A stretch of 35,520 nucleotides of DNA from Sterolibacterium sp. (GTDB lineage Bacteria > Pseudomonadota > Gammaproteobacteria > Burkholderiales > Rhodocyclaceae). Below the pieces are notes generated by a model. The model was not told the DNA's origin and searched no databases. It was given only the letters and a program-made list of their open reading frames with translations. How positions within the stretch are numbered: position 1 is the first letter of the stretch; each line of letters starts with the position of its first letter. This document shows, piece after piece, positions 1 to 8,830 of the stretch. The stretch is from contig JAGOVA010000026.1 of NCBI GenBank assembly GCA_018061005.1, positions 1 to 35,520 on the forward strand, written 5' to 3'. Position numbers and translations under genes: made by a program.

Positions 1-122
1 GTCCGGCTCGTACCCCGATCCCGCGTGCCACACCCAGCGCAAAGCGGCCACCACCGCCAGCCGTCTCTCCGGTGGCCGCTTTGCGCTGGGTGTGGCACGC
101 GGGATCGGGGTACGAGCCGGAC
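1..122. repeat. Perfect 52-bp inverted repeat at the window edge, probable fold-back artefact
   Basis: Bases 1-52 are the exact reverse complement of bases 71-122, with an 18-nt spacer at 53-70. The right arm and the spacer read in frame as the N-terminal part of a luciferase-like monooxygenase (TASRLSGGRFALGVARG), so the right arm is native and the left arm is an inverted copy of it. Very long perfect arms with a short spacer exactly at a sequence end are typical of template-switch chimeras or assembly fold-backs. A biological palindrome is possible but less likely, because one arm is conserved coding sequence. Confidence 0.9.
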
Positions 123-880
123 TATGGGGACTGGATCCCGTCACTAACGCCCAGCTACGCGACTTCGCTGAGCTAATGCGCCAGCTCTGGCGTGGTGAAC
201 GGGTCATTGGGCACGACGGCGCGATGGGCAGCTACCCGTATCTGCACATGGCCGACTGGATCAACGATGCCGACAAAATCCCGCTGATGATGGGAGCTTA
301 TGGCGAAAAAACGCTGGAATTCGCGGGGGGCGTGTTTGATGGCGTATTCCTCTCCACCTTTTTCTCCGATGCTGCCGTGACCCGTGCAGTTGCCGCAGTG
401 CGACGTGGCGCGGAAAAAGCCGGACGCGACCCGGCGGCGGTCAAGGTCTGGGCGGTAGTCGCCACCGCGTGCGAACCCGATGAAGAAACCTGGCTACGTG
501 CCATCGTGGCACGCATGGCCACTTATCTCCAGGCACCCGATCTCGCGCAGTTGCTGATCGACATCAACGGCTGGGATTCAACCGTACTGGAGAAATTTCG
601 CGCCAATGAAACCGTGGCCTGCATGCGCGGCGGCATCGACAGCACCGCCACACTCGACCAGCTGCGTGAGATCGAACCGTTGATCCCCAAAGAATGGTTT
701 CCCGCCGCCGTGGGCAACGCCGCCACCTGCGCCCAACGCTGGCAGGATCAATTCAACGCCGGTGCGGATGGTGTCATCATTCATGCGGCGACACCACAGC
801 AATTTTCCCCCGTACTGGAAGCCTACGCAAAAATCCGCGACCACGCCCGTTTCACCACACGCAGCAACCGACCGTGCTGA
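53..880 (+). CDS. Luciferase-like (LLM class, possibly F420-dependent) oxidoreductase, 5' partial
   Basis: This is the C-terminal part of a bacterial luciferase-like TIM-barrel oxidoreductase, using reduced F420 or FMN as cofactor. The reading frame is open from the artefact at the left edge. Real sequence begins at about base 53 with TASRLSGGRFALGVARG, which matches the family motif before the substrate/cofactor loop. A GTG at 92 is the first conventional start codon, but it lies inside this conserved motif, so the gene is truncated and not short. Further family signs are the MMGAYGEKTLEFAG strand (residues about 68-81 counted from 92) and the late GADGVIIHAATP segment. The substrate is unknown. 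It stands 240 bp upstream of aroC, apparently in its own transcription unit. Assignment to the superfamily is firm; F420 rather than FMN dependence is inference from sequence resemblance only. Confidence 0.8.
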   Translation, partial: TASRLSGGRFALGVARGIGVRAGLWGLDPVTNAQLRDFAELMRQLWRGERVIGHDGAMGSYPYLHMADWINDADKIPLMMGAYGEKTLEFAGGVFDGVFLSTFFSDAAVTRAVAAVRRGAEKAGRDPAAVKVWAVVATACEPDEETWLRAIVARMATYLQAPDLAQLLIDINGWDSTVLEKFRANETVACMRGGIDSTATLDQLREIEPLIPKEWFPAAVGNAATCAQRWQDQFNAGADGVIIHAATPQQFSPVLEAYAKIRDHARFTTRSNRPC

Positions 881-1076
881 AATAGCGTCAGCTCACAGCG
901 GCCTACTTTTCTGCCGATGCGTCCGCCTCGATGTCATGCGTAGCCGACGCAACGTAGAAAACGAATGTCTGATTTGCTCCGGCTCTGGCCCCCCTTGTCT
1001 CAGCCGAAAATTCTGATTTTCATTTGCCATGCAACACCACACAACACCGCAAGAGCCAAAGCGGTACTCGCCTGCA

Positions 1077-1085
1077 TGATAAAAT
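1077..1085 (+). promoter_or_regulatory. Candidate extended -10 promoter for aroC
   Basis: TG at 1077-1078, one base, then TAAAAT at 1080-1085 forms an extended -10 element about 35 nt before the aroC start. No good -35 hexamer is seen at 16-18 nt spacing. The rest of 881-1120 holds nothing I recognise. Confidence 0.35.
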
Positions 1086-1120
1086 CGTCATTTATTTCAT
1101 CTTCAATCCAAGGCGACGCG

Positions 1121-2212
1121 ATGTCTGGCAACACTTTCGGTACTCTGTTTTGTGTCACCTCATTCGGCGAATCACACGGCCCGGCCATCGGCTGCGTGGT
1201 CGACGGTTGCCCGCCGGGGCTGGCACTTTCCGCCGACGACATTCAGGCCGAACTGGATCGTCGCAAACCGGGTACTTCGCGGCACGTTACCCAACGCCGC
1301 GAACCGGATGAAGTCGAGATTTTGTCCGGCGTATTCGAAGGCAAAACCACCGGCACACCAATCGCCCTGCTGATCCGTAACCAGGACCAGCGCAGCAAGG
1401 ATTACGGCAACATCAGCCAGGCCTTCCGCCCCGGCCATGCGGATTACAGCTACTGGCAGAAATACGGCATCCGTGACTATCGCGGCGGTGGCCGCTCTTC
1501 AGCACGCGAAACCGCGGTGCGGGTTGCTGCCGGGGCAATCGCCAAAAAGTGGCTGCGCGAGCGTTATGGCGTTGAAATCCGTGGCTGCATGACCCAGCTG
1601 GGCGACATCGAGATCCCGATCCATGACTGGTCCATCGTCAATGACAATCCCTTCTTTGCTGCCCATGCCGCCAGCGTGCCACACTTGGAAGAAGCGATGG
1701 ATGCCCTGCGCAAGTCAGGCGATTCGATCGGCGCGCAGATCCACGTCGCCGCGCACGGCGTGCCGGTGGGCTGGGGCGAGCCGGTGTATGGCCGCATCGA
1801 TGCCGAAATCGCGGCCGCCATGATGAGCATCAATGCCGTCAAAGGCGTGGAAATCGGCGCCGGCTTTGCCAGCATCACGCAAAGAGGCAGCGAGCATGGC
1901 GACGAACTGACCCCGACCGGCTTCCTCTCCAATCATGCAGGCGGCATCCTGGGCGGCATCACCACCGGGCAGGACATCCTCGTCAACATAGCCATCAAAC
2001 CGACCTCCAGCATCCGCCTGCCGCGTCGCTCGATTGATCTGGCCGGTCAACCGGTCGACGTGGAAACACATGGCCGCCATGACCCCTGCGTCGGCATCCG
2101 CGCCACGCCGATTGCCGAGGCCATGCTGGCTCTGGTGCTGATTGATCAGGCACTGCGCCATCGCGCCCAGTGCGGCGATGTCGTCTGCCCGACCCCCAGG
2201 ATCGCTGGCTGA
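1121..2212 (+). CDS. aroC: Chorismate synthase
   Basis: Catalyses the last shikimate step, anti-1,4-elimination of phosphate from EPSP to give chorismate, using reduced FMN; cytosolic. At 363 aa it has the standard bacterial length. Visible signatures are [11 protein letters not shown] near residues 11-21, the [10 protein letters not shown] loop and the [17 protein letters not shown] block near the C-terminus. The frame is open further upstream to 965, but the ATG at 1121 gives the canonical [10 protein letters not shown] start and has AAGG about 8 nt before it, so I chose it. The MFS gene begins 21 nt after the stop, suggesting co-transcription. Chorismate made here feeds the trp genes later in the window. 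Confidence 0.97.
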   Translation: MSGNTFGTLFCVTSFGESHGPAIGCVVDGCPPGLALSADDIQAELDRRKPGTSRHVTQRREPDEVEILSGVFEGKTTGTPIALLIRNQDQRSKDYGNISQAFRPGHADYSYWQKYGIRDYRGGGRSSARETAVRVAAGAIAKKWLRERYGVEIRGCMTQLGDIEIPIHDWSIVNDNPFFAAHAASVPHLEEAMDALRKSGDSIGAQIHVAAHGVPVGWGEPVYGRIDAEIAAAMMSINAVKGVEIGAGFASITQRGSEHGDELTPTGFLSNHAGGILGGITTGQDILVNIAIKPTSSIRLPRRSIDLAGQPVDVETHGRHDPCVGIRATPIAEAMLALVLIDQALRHRAQCGDVVCPTPRIAG

Positions 2213-2233
2213 CCCAGCCGCCTGCCACGCGCA

Positions 2234-3397
2234 ATGCCCCACTGGCGACTGGCCACCTGGTACTTTCTTTACTTCGCCTTCATCGGCGCTTACATGCCGT
2301 ATTTCGGCGTGTATCTGCAGGCACAGGGATACTCCGCCTGGGACATCAGCCTGCTGCTCTCGCTGATGCAGCTCATGCGCCTGTTCGCCCCCAATCTGTG
2401 GAGCCATCTGGCGGAACGTCTGGGGCGTCAAGCTCCCGTAGTGCGCGCCACGACCGCCTTGTGCATCCTTTGCTTCAGCCTGCTGTTCTTCACGCAGGGG
2501 CTGGGGGCCACCTTTGTCGCCATCGCACTGCTCGCGTTTTTCTGGAGTGCCGCACTCCCGCTGGTTGAAGCACTCACCCTGAGCCAGCTCGATCGTCATG
2601 CAGAACACTATGGCCGCATCCGTCTTTGGGGTTCGGTCGGCTTTGTCGTCGCCGTGCAATGTATCGGTGCCTTGCTGGATGCCCTGCCCATCATCAGTCT
2701 GCTGTGGGTCTCACTGGCCTTGCTGGGGCTGCTACTGGGCAGCGCACTGGCCTTGCCTGAAAGCCACAGCCCACCTGAACACGGACATGAAGCCCGCCCC
2801 AGCATCTCCTATCGCGCCATGCTGCAACGCCAGCCTAAGCTACTGCCCCTGCTGTGGGCCTGTTTCCTGATGTCAGCCGCCCATGGCCCGCTCTATGTTT
2901 TCTACTCCATCCATCTGGTCGAACACGCTTATTCCAAAACGCTGATCGGCGCACTCTGGTCACTGGGCGTGGCCGCCGAAATCCTCGCCTTCATGTGGAT
3001 GCCACGACTGCTACGGCGTTATTCGTTATACCGGCTTTTACTGCTGGCCTTCATTGCTGCGGTGCTGCGCTTCCTGATGATCGGCTGGGGCGCATCCGCC
3101 ATCCCCCTTCTCATTCTGGCGCAACTGCTGCACGGCCTGACCTTTGGTGCCTTCCACGCGGTGATGGTGGCGCTGCTGCACCGCTGGTTTCCGGGGCGAG
3201 AGCAAACGCGCGCCCAGGCACTTTACGGCAGCATTTCCTTTGGCGCGGGGGGGCTGCTGGGCGGCCTGCTGAGTGGCCAGCTCTGGGACAGCATCGGCGC
3301 AGGCTGGACTTACACGCTGGGCGCGCTGTTCGCGCTGGGCGGGCTGCTCATCGTCCGCCGCTACCTGCACACACCGGACGACCTTGGTTCGCCCTGA
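2234..3397 (+). CDS. MFS transporter, HcaT/LacY-like (MFS_1_like) family
   Basis: A 387-aa polytopic inner-membrane protein with about 12 hydrophobic segments. It begins WRLATWYFLYFAFIGAYMPYF, the usual start of the MFS_1_like family that includes the 3-phenylpropionate carrier HcaT. The loop between helices 2 and 3 carries the family-type basic segment LAERLGRQAP (about residues 58-67). The central cytoplasmic loop is short (ESHSPPEHGHEARPS). The substrate cannot be deduced. It follows aroC by 21 nt, and a permease of this type beside aroC recurs in betaproteobacteria from what I know of the family. There is no sign of damage. Confidence 0.85.
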   Translation: MPHWRLATWYFLYFAFIGAYMPYFGVYLQAQGYSAWDISLLLSLMQLMRLFAPNLWSHLAERLGRQAPVVRATTALCILCFSLLFFTQGLGATFVAIALLAFFWSAALPLVEALTLSQLDRHAEHYGRIRLWGSVGFVVAVQCIGALLDALPIISLLWVSLALLGLLLGSALALPESHSPPEHGHEARPSISYRAMLQRQPKLLPLLWACFLMSAAHGPLYVFYSIHLVEHAYSKTLIGALWSLGVAAEILAFMWMPRLLRRYSLYRLLLLAFIAAVLRFLMIGWGASAIPLLILAQLLHGLTFGAFHAVMVALLHRWFPGREQTRAQALYGSISFGAGGLLGGLLSGQLWDSIGAGWTYTLGALFALGGLLIVRRYLHTPDDLGSP

Positions 3398-3528
3398 CCA
3401 TTGCCCAGCCCTGAACATCGCCCACACTGTATCCCTGTGCAATAATTGCAGGCTGTTCTGTGGCTATCCTTGGCTGTATCGCCAGAAATACACGGAAACA
3501 CATACCTCACTTCAGGATAGGCGCTCCC

Positions 3529-3663
3529 ATGTTGCATAAATCACGTCTCTTGCTCTGCCTTGTGGCCTGCACCTTGCTGCTGGCCGGTTGCAACACCGTG
3601 CGCGGCATGGGCAAGGATATCGAAAAAGGCGGCGAAGCCATCCAGCGCGCCACCAACCACTGA
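3529..3663 (+). CDS. Entericidin A/B-like small lipoprotein
   Basis: A 44-aa protein with a hydrophobic signal sequence and the lipobox LLAG-Cys21, followed by a short charged tail (NTVRGMGKDIEKGGEAIQRATNH). The GMGKDIEKGGEAI pattern is characteristic of the EcnA/EcnB family, small envelope lipoproteins described as an antidote and toxin pair in enterobacteria; in most other bacteria only one copy occurs and its role is unclear. The ATG at 3529 is preceded by AGGATAG, so it is preferred over the upstream in-frame ATG at 3460. It appears monocistronic, between the MFS gene and asd. Whether it is toxic cannot be told from sequence. Confidence 0.85.
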   Translation: MLHKSRLLLCLVACTLLLAGCNTVRGMGKDIEKGGEAIQRATNH

Positions 3664-3705
3664 ACCCACTGAAACCATTGAAACTGTTGCAATCATTGCA
3701 GCCAT
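3652..3705. repeat. Degenerate 9-nt tandem repeat upstream of asd, consensus TGAAACCAT
   Basis: Successive 9-mers from 3661 read TGAACCCAC, TGAAACCAT, TGAAACTGT, TGCAATCAT and TGCAGCCAT, and the preceding 9-mer at 3652 (ACCAACCAC, inside the end of the lipoprotein gene) fits weakly. The array ends about 46 nt before the asd start. A shorter array of nearly the same unit lies before purF (16608-16634). Confidence 0.6.
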
Positions 3706-3751
3706 CAAAATAGTTAGTCGTTAATCGTTACATCGTAAAAGGAACAGCATC

Positions 3752-4867
3752 ATGAAACGAGTCGGTCTGGTCGGTTGGCGTGGGATGGTGGGCTCCGTGC
3801 TCATGCAGCGCATGCGTGAGGAAAATGATTTCGCCCTGATCGAACCGGTCTTCTTCACCACCTCCAATGTCGGCGGCAAAGGCCCTGACATTGGCATCGG
3901 CAAGCAGAGTGTGCCGCTCAAGGATGCCAGGGATGTCGGCGCGCTGGCAGAAATGGACATCATCATTTCTTGTCAGGGCGGTGATTACACGACCGAGGTT
4001 TTTCCCAAGCTGCGCGCCAGTGGCTGGAACGGTTACTGGATTGACGCGGCATCCACGCTGCGGATGAAAGAAGATGCCGTCATCATTCTCGACCCGGTCA
4101 ATCGCACGGTAATCGACCGCGCACTCGATCAGGGCGTGAAGAACTATATCGGCGGCAACTGTACCGTGAGCCTGATGCTGATCGGCCTGGGCGGGCTGTT
4201 TGAAGCCGGGCTCGTCGAATGGATGAGCTCGATGACCTATCAGGCAGCATCCGGTGCGGGCGCGCAGAACATGCGTGAATTGCTGCAGCAGATGGGTGAA
4301 GCCCATCGCGTCGCTGAAGGCTTGCTGAAGGATCCAGCCTCGGCCATCCTCGACATCGACCGCGAAGTGGCAGGCATCCTGCGGGATGACAATTTCCCGA
4401 CCGCCAACTTTGGCGTGCCGCTGGCCGGCTCACTGATTCCGTGGATAGACAAGGATCTGGGCAATGGCCAAAGCCGCGAGGAATGGAAGGGCGCGGCTGA
4501 AACCAACAAGATACTCGGGCTTGAACAGGCACCGATCCCTGTGGATGGCCTGTGTGTGCGTATTGGTGCGATGCGCTGTCACTCGCAGGCACTCACCATC
4601 AAACTGAAGAAAGACGTGCCAATTGCGGAAATTGAAGCCCTGCTGGCGCAACATAACGACTGGGTCAAGGTGATCCCCAACCAGCGTGAAGTGACCATGA
4701 AGGAACTCACCCCCACGGCAGTCACCGGCACGCTGACGGTTCCCGTCGGCCGCCTGCGCAAGATGTCGATGGGCAATGAGTATCTGTCTGCCTTCACCGT
4801 GGGCGATCAACTATTGTGGGGTGCCGCCGAGCCGCTACGACGCATGCTCCGCATCCTGGTGGGCTGA
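3752..4867 (+). CDS. asd: Aspartate-semialdehyde dehydrogenase
   Basis: NADPH-dependent reduction of aspartyl-phosphate to aspartate semialdehyde, the branch point towards lysine/diaminopimelate, methionine, threonine and isoleucine. The 371-aa length and overall sequence fit the E. coli-type enzyme. Visible parts are the N-terminal nucleotide-binding start [17 protein letters not shown], the catalytic cysteine Cys137 in GGNCTVSLM and the catalytic histidine His277 in [16 protein letters not shown]. The ATG at 3752 has AAAGGAAC 9-15 nt upstream. In many relatives leuCDB precede asd; here the gene before it is a lipoprotein, so leuCDB lie elsewhere. fimV follows after a hairpin. Confidence 0.97.
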   Translation: MKRVGLVGWRGMVGSVLMQRMREENDFALIEPVFFTTSNVGGKGPDIGIGKQSVPLKDARDVGALAEMDIIISCQGGDYTTEVFPKLRASGWNGYWIDAASTLRMKEDAVIILDPVNRTVIDRALDQGVKNYIGGNCTVSLMLIGLGGLFEAGLVEWMSSMTYQAASGAGAQNMRELLQQMGEAHRVAEGLLKDPASAILDIDREVAGILRDDNFPTANFGVPLAGSLIPWIDKDLGNGQSREEWKGAAETNKILGLEQAPIPVDGLCVRIGAMRCHSQALTIKLKKDVPIAEIEALLAQHNDWVKVIPNQREVTMKELTPTAVTGTLTVPVGRLRKMSMGNEYLSAFTVGDQLLWGAAEPLRRMLRILVG

Positions 4868-4922
4868 AATCAGGAACAACCCCATCACATCACCCCATCA
4901 TTCACTCATCCATCCACTTCGG

Positions 4923-4944
4923 TCCGGCAGGGGTTCCTGCCGGA
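4923..4944 (+). terminator. Stem-loop after asd, possible terminator
   Basis: TCCGGCAGG (4923-4931) and CCTGCCGGA (4936-4944) form a perfect 9-bp stem with a 4-nt loop, 56 nt after the asd stop. No T-tract follows immediately, so it is a weak intrinsic terminator at best and could act as a transcript-end stabiliser. Confidence 0.45.
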
Positions 4945-5047
4945 AAGTGTCGTAAATTTTACACACTTCAGATATGGGTTTAGCTTGCAAGGCTAAGCTC
5001 ATGATGTTATTTTCATTATCCGAACAGTTCCCTTGCGGGAGGTCATT

Positions 5048-8000
5048 GTGACCCAAACGTCGTTTCGAAAGAAACTTAAAGCTTCCAGCGTTGCCTTGAC
5101 GCTGGCTCTGGCCACCCTGCCAGCCACCGTTAACGCTGCAGGACTGGGCAAGATCACCGTACTTTCGGTGCTTGGTCAGCCATTGCACGCGGAAATCGAC
5201 ATCAGCGCGACTCGCGATGAGGCTCCCTCGTTGGCGGCACGCATTGCATCCAACGATGCTTTCCGGCAGGCGGGCATCGAATATGTCGGTGCGCTTTCCG
5301 ACATCCGCGTCAGCGTCGACAAACGCGCCGATGGCCGCCCCTACCTGTTGCTCAAATCCAATCGCGCCATCAATGAGCCTTTCCTTGATGTGTTACTGGA
5401 AATGACCTGGGCGGCGGGACGGTTGCAGCGTGAATACACCTTCCTGCTCGACCCCCCCGAATCACTGCAAAAGTCGGCCACTCCTGCAGCAGCCATCGCC
5501 CCTCCCGTGGTGGTCATGCCTGCTGCATCAACGCCCACGCACGCCACACCCTCCGCGCCTGCTGCCGAGAAAAAACCAGCACGCGGCATGAAGGTTGTGC
5601 GCGGCAATGATGGCGTGCAGCGCATCACTCAAGCCCCACAGGCCACTGCCACCGAGCCGACAGAACAGCCCGCCGCCGAAGGCACACCCGCGCGCGCAGA
5701 CACAGGCACAACCCATCAGGTCAAACGCGGTGAAACCCTCGGCAAGATTGCCGAGCAAACGCTGCCTGAAGGCGTCAACCTTGATCAAATGCTGGTCGCA
5801 CTGTTCCGCAGCAACAAAGAAGCCTTTGCCGGCGGCAACATCAACCGTCTCAAGACCGGACGGATACTCTCCATTCCGGATCAGGCGGCCATTGCCGCCA
5901 TCGACACAAAAGAAGCCCGCCGCATCATCATTGCCCAGTCCGCCGACTTCAACGCTTACCGCAAGAAACTTGCCGCAGCGACCGAAGCCGCCGCTCCAGC
6001 AAAAGAAGAAGCGCCTCAGCATGTGGCCACAGGCAAGATCGAACCCAAGGTACAGGAAACCACACCGGCCCCGGCAACCAGCAAGGACAAACTGGAAATC
6101 TCCAAGTCCACAGGCGCACGATCCACTACCGACAAAAATCTGGCTGCACGTGCCGCCGCCGCTGAAGAAGACAAACTCGCCAGCGATAAATCCCTCAAGG
6201 ATGCCAACAGCCGTATCGCCGATCTCGACAAGAACCTGGCCGACATGCGGAAAATGCTGGAGCTGAAAAGCCAGGGCATGGCCGACGCACAGAAACAGGC
6301 TCAAGCCACCAAACCTGCCCCGGCAACCCCGCCAGCACCCTTGCCCCCTGCGGCCGTGGCCACTACACCGCCCGCCCCCTCCGCAGCCACGCAGCCTCAG
6401 GCAAGCCCGGCCGCCGAAAAAATCGCCGACAAGCCGGCTGAAACAACAGAAGCCACGAAACCCGCCGACCCGGTAAAGGAACCCGTTGCTGCCGAGCAAC
6501 CGCCCGCCGAGGCCAAGCCTGCTGCCGAACCCAAGCCTGCCCCGAAGAAAATCATCGCCCCGCCCCCGCCGATCGCAGAACCCAATTTCATCGACGACAG
6601 TCCGGAGCTGGTCTATGGCGGTGGCGGCATCCTCGCCCTGCTGCTCGGTTATCTGGGATTCAAACAATGGCGCAAGCGCAAGGAAGCGTCGGCTGAACCC
6701 GCGATTGACCACGACATCGACCTGTCGATACCCGGCCCTCACGCCGAACCCTCGCTCAATTCAGTGTTCGGCCACACCGGCGGCCAGGCCGTTGATACCG
6801 GTAGCGCTGCCGTCATCAGCTCGCTCGACACCGATTTCAGCGTGGCGGGCGTAGGCGGCACGGATACCAATGAAGGCGTAGACCCGATCGCCGAAGCCGA
6901 CGTCTACATGGCCTACGGCCGCAACGCGCAAGCCGAAGAAATCCTGCTTGACGCATTGAAGAATGAACCAACGCGCCACGCCATCCACCTCAAACTGCTG
7001 GACATCTACGCAGCACGCAAGAGTCTCAAACAGTTTGAAACCATCGCCCGCGATCTCCACGACCAAACCAACGCCAGCGGCGACGAATGGGAACAGGCGG
7101 CCACGCTCGGCCTTTCCATTGACCCGGACAACGCGCTCTACAACGGCAATGCGCCGACCGCTGCGGGGGCATTCGCAAATCAGGCCGCCCAGGAATACGA
7201 CCCAGCCGCCACCATGGTGCTGACACCGCAGGATTTCGACAAAGTCACGGCCAATCTCAACCCGGCAGCTGACCTCAATGCCGCCGACACCCCCGAGTCA
7301 CTCGACTTCGAACTCGACCTGGGTGGCGACAGCGTCCAGAATGATGCCCCCGCCAGTGAAGACCTGGATCTTGGGCTTGATCTGGGTCTGGGCAGTGACG
7401 CGCCGACACCCGCAATGGCCACCGAGCTGGCTACCGATATCCCCGCCACACCTGCCAGTTCAACTGACGACAACATCATTGATTTTGAAATCGATGTTCC
7501 GTCCCCCGCGCCGATCGATAGCGCACTGAGTCTGGCACAACCGGCCTCCGCAGCACCTGCCGACGAACTGCGACTACCCGGCAGCCCGGCCAGCAGCGAT
7601 AGCAACCCTAGCGAGGAAGTCGCCGACCTAGAATTCGACCTGGGTGAAGCCAGTGCCAACACGCCGGATCTGCTGCTGCCCGAAGCGGCGGCTAACGCCA
7701 TGCCGCTCGCCGCTGCCGGGATTGATCTCTCTTCGATCAGTCTGGAACTGGAAGCACCCGACGCCGAATCCCCCGCCAAAGCCCAAATCAAAGCTGAAAA
7801 CATGGCCGCACCCGCACTCAGCCTAGACAGCCCGCTGCCAGAAATCGCCACGCCCACACCTGCAGCGTCCGCAGCCCCCGCAGAGCTGGCTGACGACGGC
7901 AGCCCAGGCTCGCCCGAGGTCGACACCAAGCTCGAACTGGCCATGGCCTACGAGGAAATGGGCGACAAAGACGGGGCGCGCGAATTGCTGCAGGAAGTGC

Positions 8001-8062
8001 TCAACGAAGGCAATGCCCGACAAAAAGCCGCCGCTCGCAGCAAGCTCGATCAAATCGGCTGA
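5048..8062 (+). CDS. fimV: FimV, polar hub / LysM peptidoglycan-binding protein
   Basis: A 1004-aa inner-membrane protein organising the cell pole, needed for type IV pilus assembly and polar signalling in pseudomonads. It has a signal peptide (about 1-30), the conserved FimV N-terminal domain starting GLGKITVLSVLGQPLHAEI, a LysM-type domain (about 222-278, HQVKRGETLGKIAEQTL), a charged coiled coil (about 365-418), a Pro/Ala-rich spacer, one membrane helix (about 520-536) followed by QWRKRK, TPR-like repeats (about 617-674), an acidic Asp/Leu/Ala-rich linker, and the C-terminal FimV motif VDTKLELAMAYEEMGDKDGA (about 956-975). I chose the GTG at 5048 because GGGAGG lies 5 nt before it; an in-frame TTG at 5033 has no such site. 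Position between asd and truA is the usual one in this group. Confidence 0.95.
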   Translation: MTQTSFRKKLKASSVALTLALATLPATVNAAGLGKITVLSVLGQPLHAEIDISATRDEAPSLAARIASNDAFRQAGIEYVGALSDIRVSVDKRADGRPYLLLKSNRAINEPFLDVLLEMTWAAGRLQREYTFLLDPPESLQKSATPAAAIAPPVVVMPAASTPTHATPSAPAAEKKPARGMKVVRGNDGVQRITQAPQATATEPTEQPAAEGTPARADTGTTHQVKRGETLGKIAEQTLPEGVNLDQMLVALFRSNKEAFAGGNINRLKTGRILSIPDQAAIAAIDTKEARRIIIAQSADFNAYRKKLAAATEAAAPAKEEAPQHVATGKIEPKVQETTPAPATSKDKLEISKSTGARSTTDKNLAARAAAAEEDKLASDKSLKDANSRIADLDKNLADMRKMLELKSQGMADAQKQAQATKPAPATPPAPLPPAAVATTPPAPSAATQPQASPAAEKIADKPAETTEATKPADPVKEPVAAEQPPAEAKPAAEPKPAPKKIIAPPPPIAEPNFIDDSPELVYGGGGILALLLGYLGFKQWRKRKEASAEPAIDHDIDLSIPGPHAEPSLNSVFGHTGGQAVDTGSAAVISSLDTDFSVAGVGGTDTNEGVDPIAEADVYMAYGRNAQAEEILLDALKNEPTRHAIHLKLLDIYAARKSLKQFETIARDLHDQTNASGDEWEQAATLGLSIDPDNALYNGNAPTAAGAFANQAAQEYDPAATMVLTPQDFDKVTANLNPAADLNAADTPESLDFELDLGGDSVQNDAPASEDLDLGLDLGLGSDAPTPAMATELATDIPATPASSTDDNIIDFEIDVPSPAPIDSALSLAQPASAAPADELRLPGSPASSDSNPSEEVADLEFDLGEASANTPDLLLPEAAANAMPLAAAGIDLSSISLELEAPDAESPAKAQIKAENMAAPALSLDSPLPEIATPTPAASAAPAELADDGSPGSPEVDTKLELAMAYEEMGDKDGARELLQEVLNEGNARQKAAARSKLDQIG

Positions 8063-8086
8063 CGCGCCCACAGACCGACCGCGCAA

Positions 8087-8112
8087 CCCGGGGCAGCGCA
8101 TCACGCCCCGGG
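8087..8112 (+). terminator. GC-rich stem-loop after fimV
   Basis: CCCGGGGC (8087-8094) pairs with GCCCCGGG (8105-8112), an 8-bp all-GC stem with a 10-nt loop, 24 nt after the fimV stop. Only GGTTCT follows, so termination would be weak; attenuation of the downstream genes is possible. Confidence 0.4.
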
Positions 8113-8151
8113 GGTTCTGCCTCATCCCCCGTACCTGAACCCTAAGACTTC

Positions 8152-8802
8152 GTGAAACTGCATCCTGCCAGCCTGCTGCTGGCCTGGCTTTCACTGGTTC
8201 TGCTGCTGCAATGGCTGCCGCTGCCCCACCTGCTCGGACTGGCACTGCTGGTTCTTCCACTGGCCGCTCATCAAGCAACCACCCGCCTGCGCCAACTATT
8301 GCGCCGCACCCGCTGGCTCCTGCTATCCATCGCCCTGTTGTTTGCCCTGGCCACACCGGGGCATGCCCTGCCTGCCCCGCTGGGTCACATGGGGCTCACC
8401 CACGAAGGCCTGCAACTCGCTCTGCTCCACGGCCTGCGCCTGACCCTGCTATTAGGACTACTGGCGTTACTACTGGAACACCTGGGCATCCCCTTGCTGA
8501 TTGCGGGTCTTTACACCCTCCTGACACCGCTGGGCTCAAGCCCGCGACGTAGCCAGATGGCCTTGCGACTACTGCTGGTGCTCGAATACGTCGAACAGGG
8601 ACGCGCACTGCGAAAAGAAGGCCAGACAGCCGGCTGGCGTTACTGGCTTGCGCCGGACGATCTCCCCAGCAACCCTGCACAGGCTCACCAGGACTACCCG
8701 CCCGTCACCCTCGAACTAACCCCGCTGAACATGCTTGACCGCACCGTCATGCTGCTCACGCTGGCCGCCCTGACCGTGCTGGGGATCCTGCTCAACACCT
8801 GA
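8152..8802 (+). CDS. CbiQ/EcfT-like integral membrane protein, orphan
   Basis: A 216-aa very Leu-rich membrane protein. Hydrophobic helices lie at about 7-40, 54-70, 88-110, 113-130 and 193-213, and a cytoplasmic basic segment contains RSQMALRLLLVLEYVEQGRA. The arrangement resembles the transmembrane T component (CbiQ/EcfT) of energy-coupling-factor vitamin or metal importers, and such proteins occur between fimV and truA in betaproteobacteria as far as I know. No ATPase (EcfA) or substrate-binding S component lies in this window, so either the partners are elsewhere or the protein has another role. The GTG at 8152 is used as start; no strong ribosome site is visible. The stop is 28 nt before truA. 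Confidence 0.65.
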   Translation: MKLHPASLLLAWLSLVLLLQWLPLPHLLGLALLVLPLAAHQATTRLRQLLRRTRWLLLSIALLFALATPGHALPAPLGHMGLTHEGLQLALLHGLRLTLLLGLLALLLEHLGIPLLIAGLYTLLTPLGSSPRRSQMALRLLLVLEYVEQGRALRKEGQTAGWRYWLAPDDLPSNPAQAHQDYPPVTLELTPLNMLDRTVMLLTLAALTVLGILLNT

Positions 8803-8830
8803 TCCGCCCCCAGCCTCTATACTGCGCCTC

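Noticed and set aside
1715-2659. A 314-codon minus-strand open frame across aroC and the MFS gene
   Set aside because: It crosses two well-supported genes on the other strand and has no conserved motif.
5528-6742. A 404-codon open frame on the minus strand opposite fimV
   Set aside because: Cys/Gly/Phe-rich translation is the mirror of the Ala/Pro/Lys-rich FimV linker; no real protein features.
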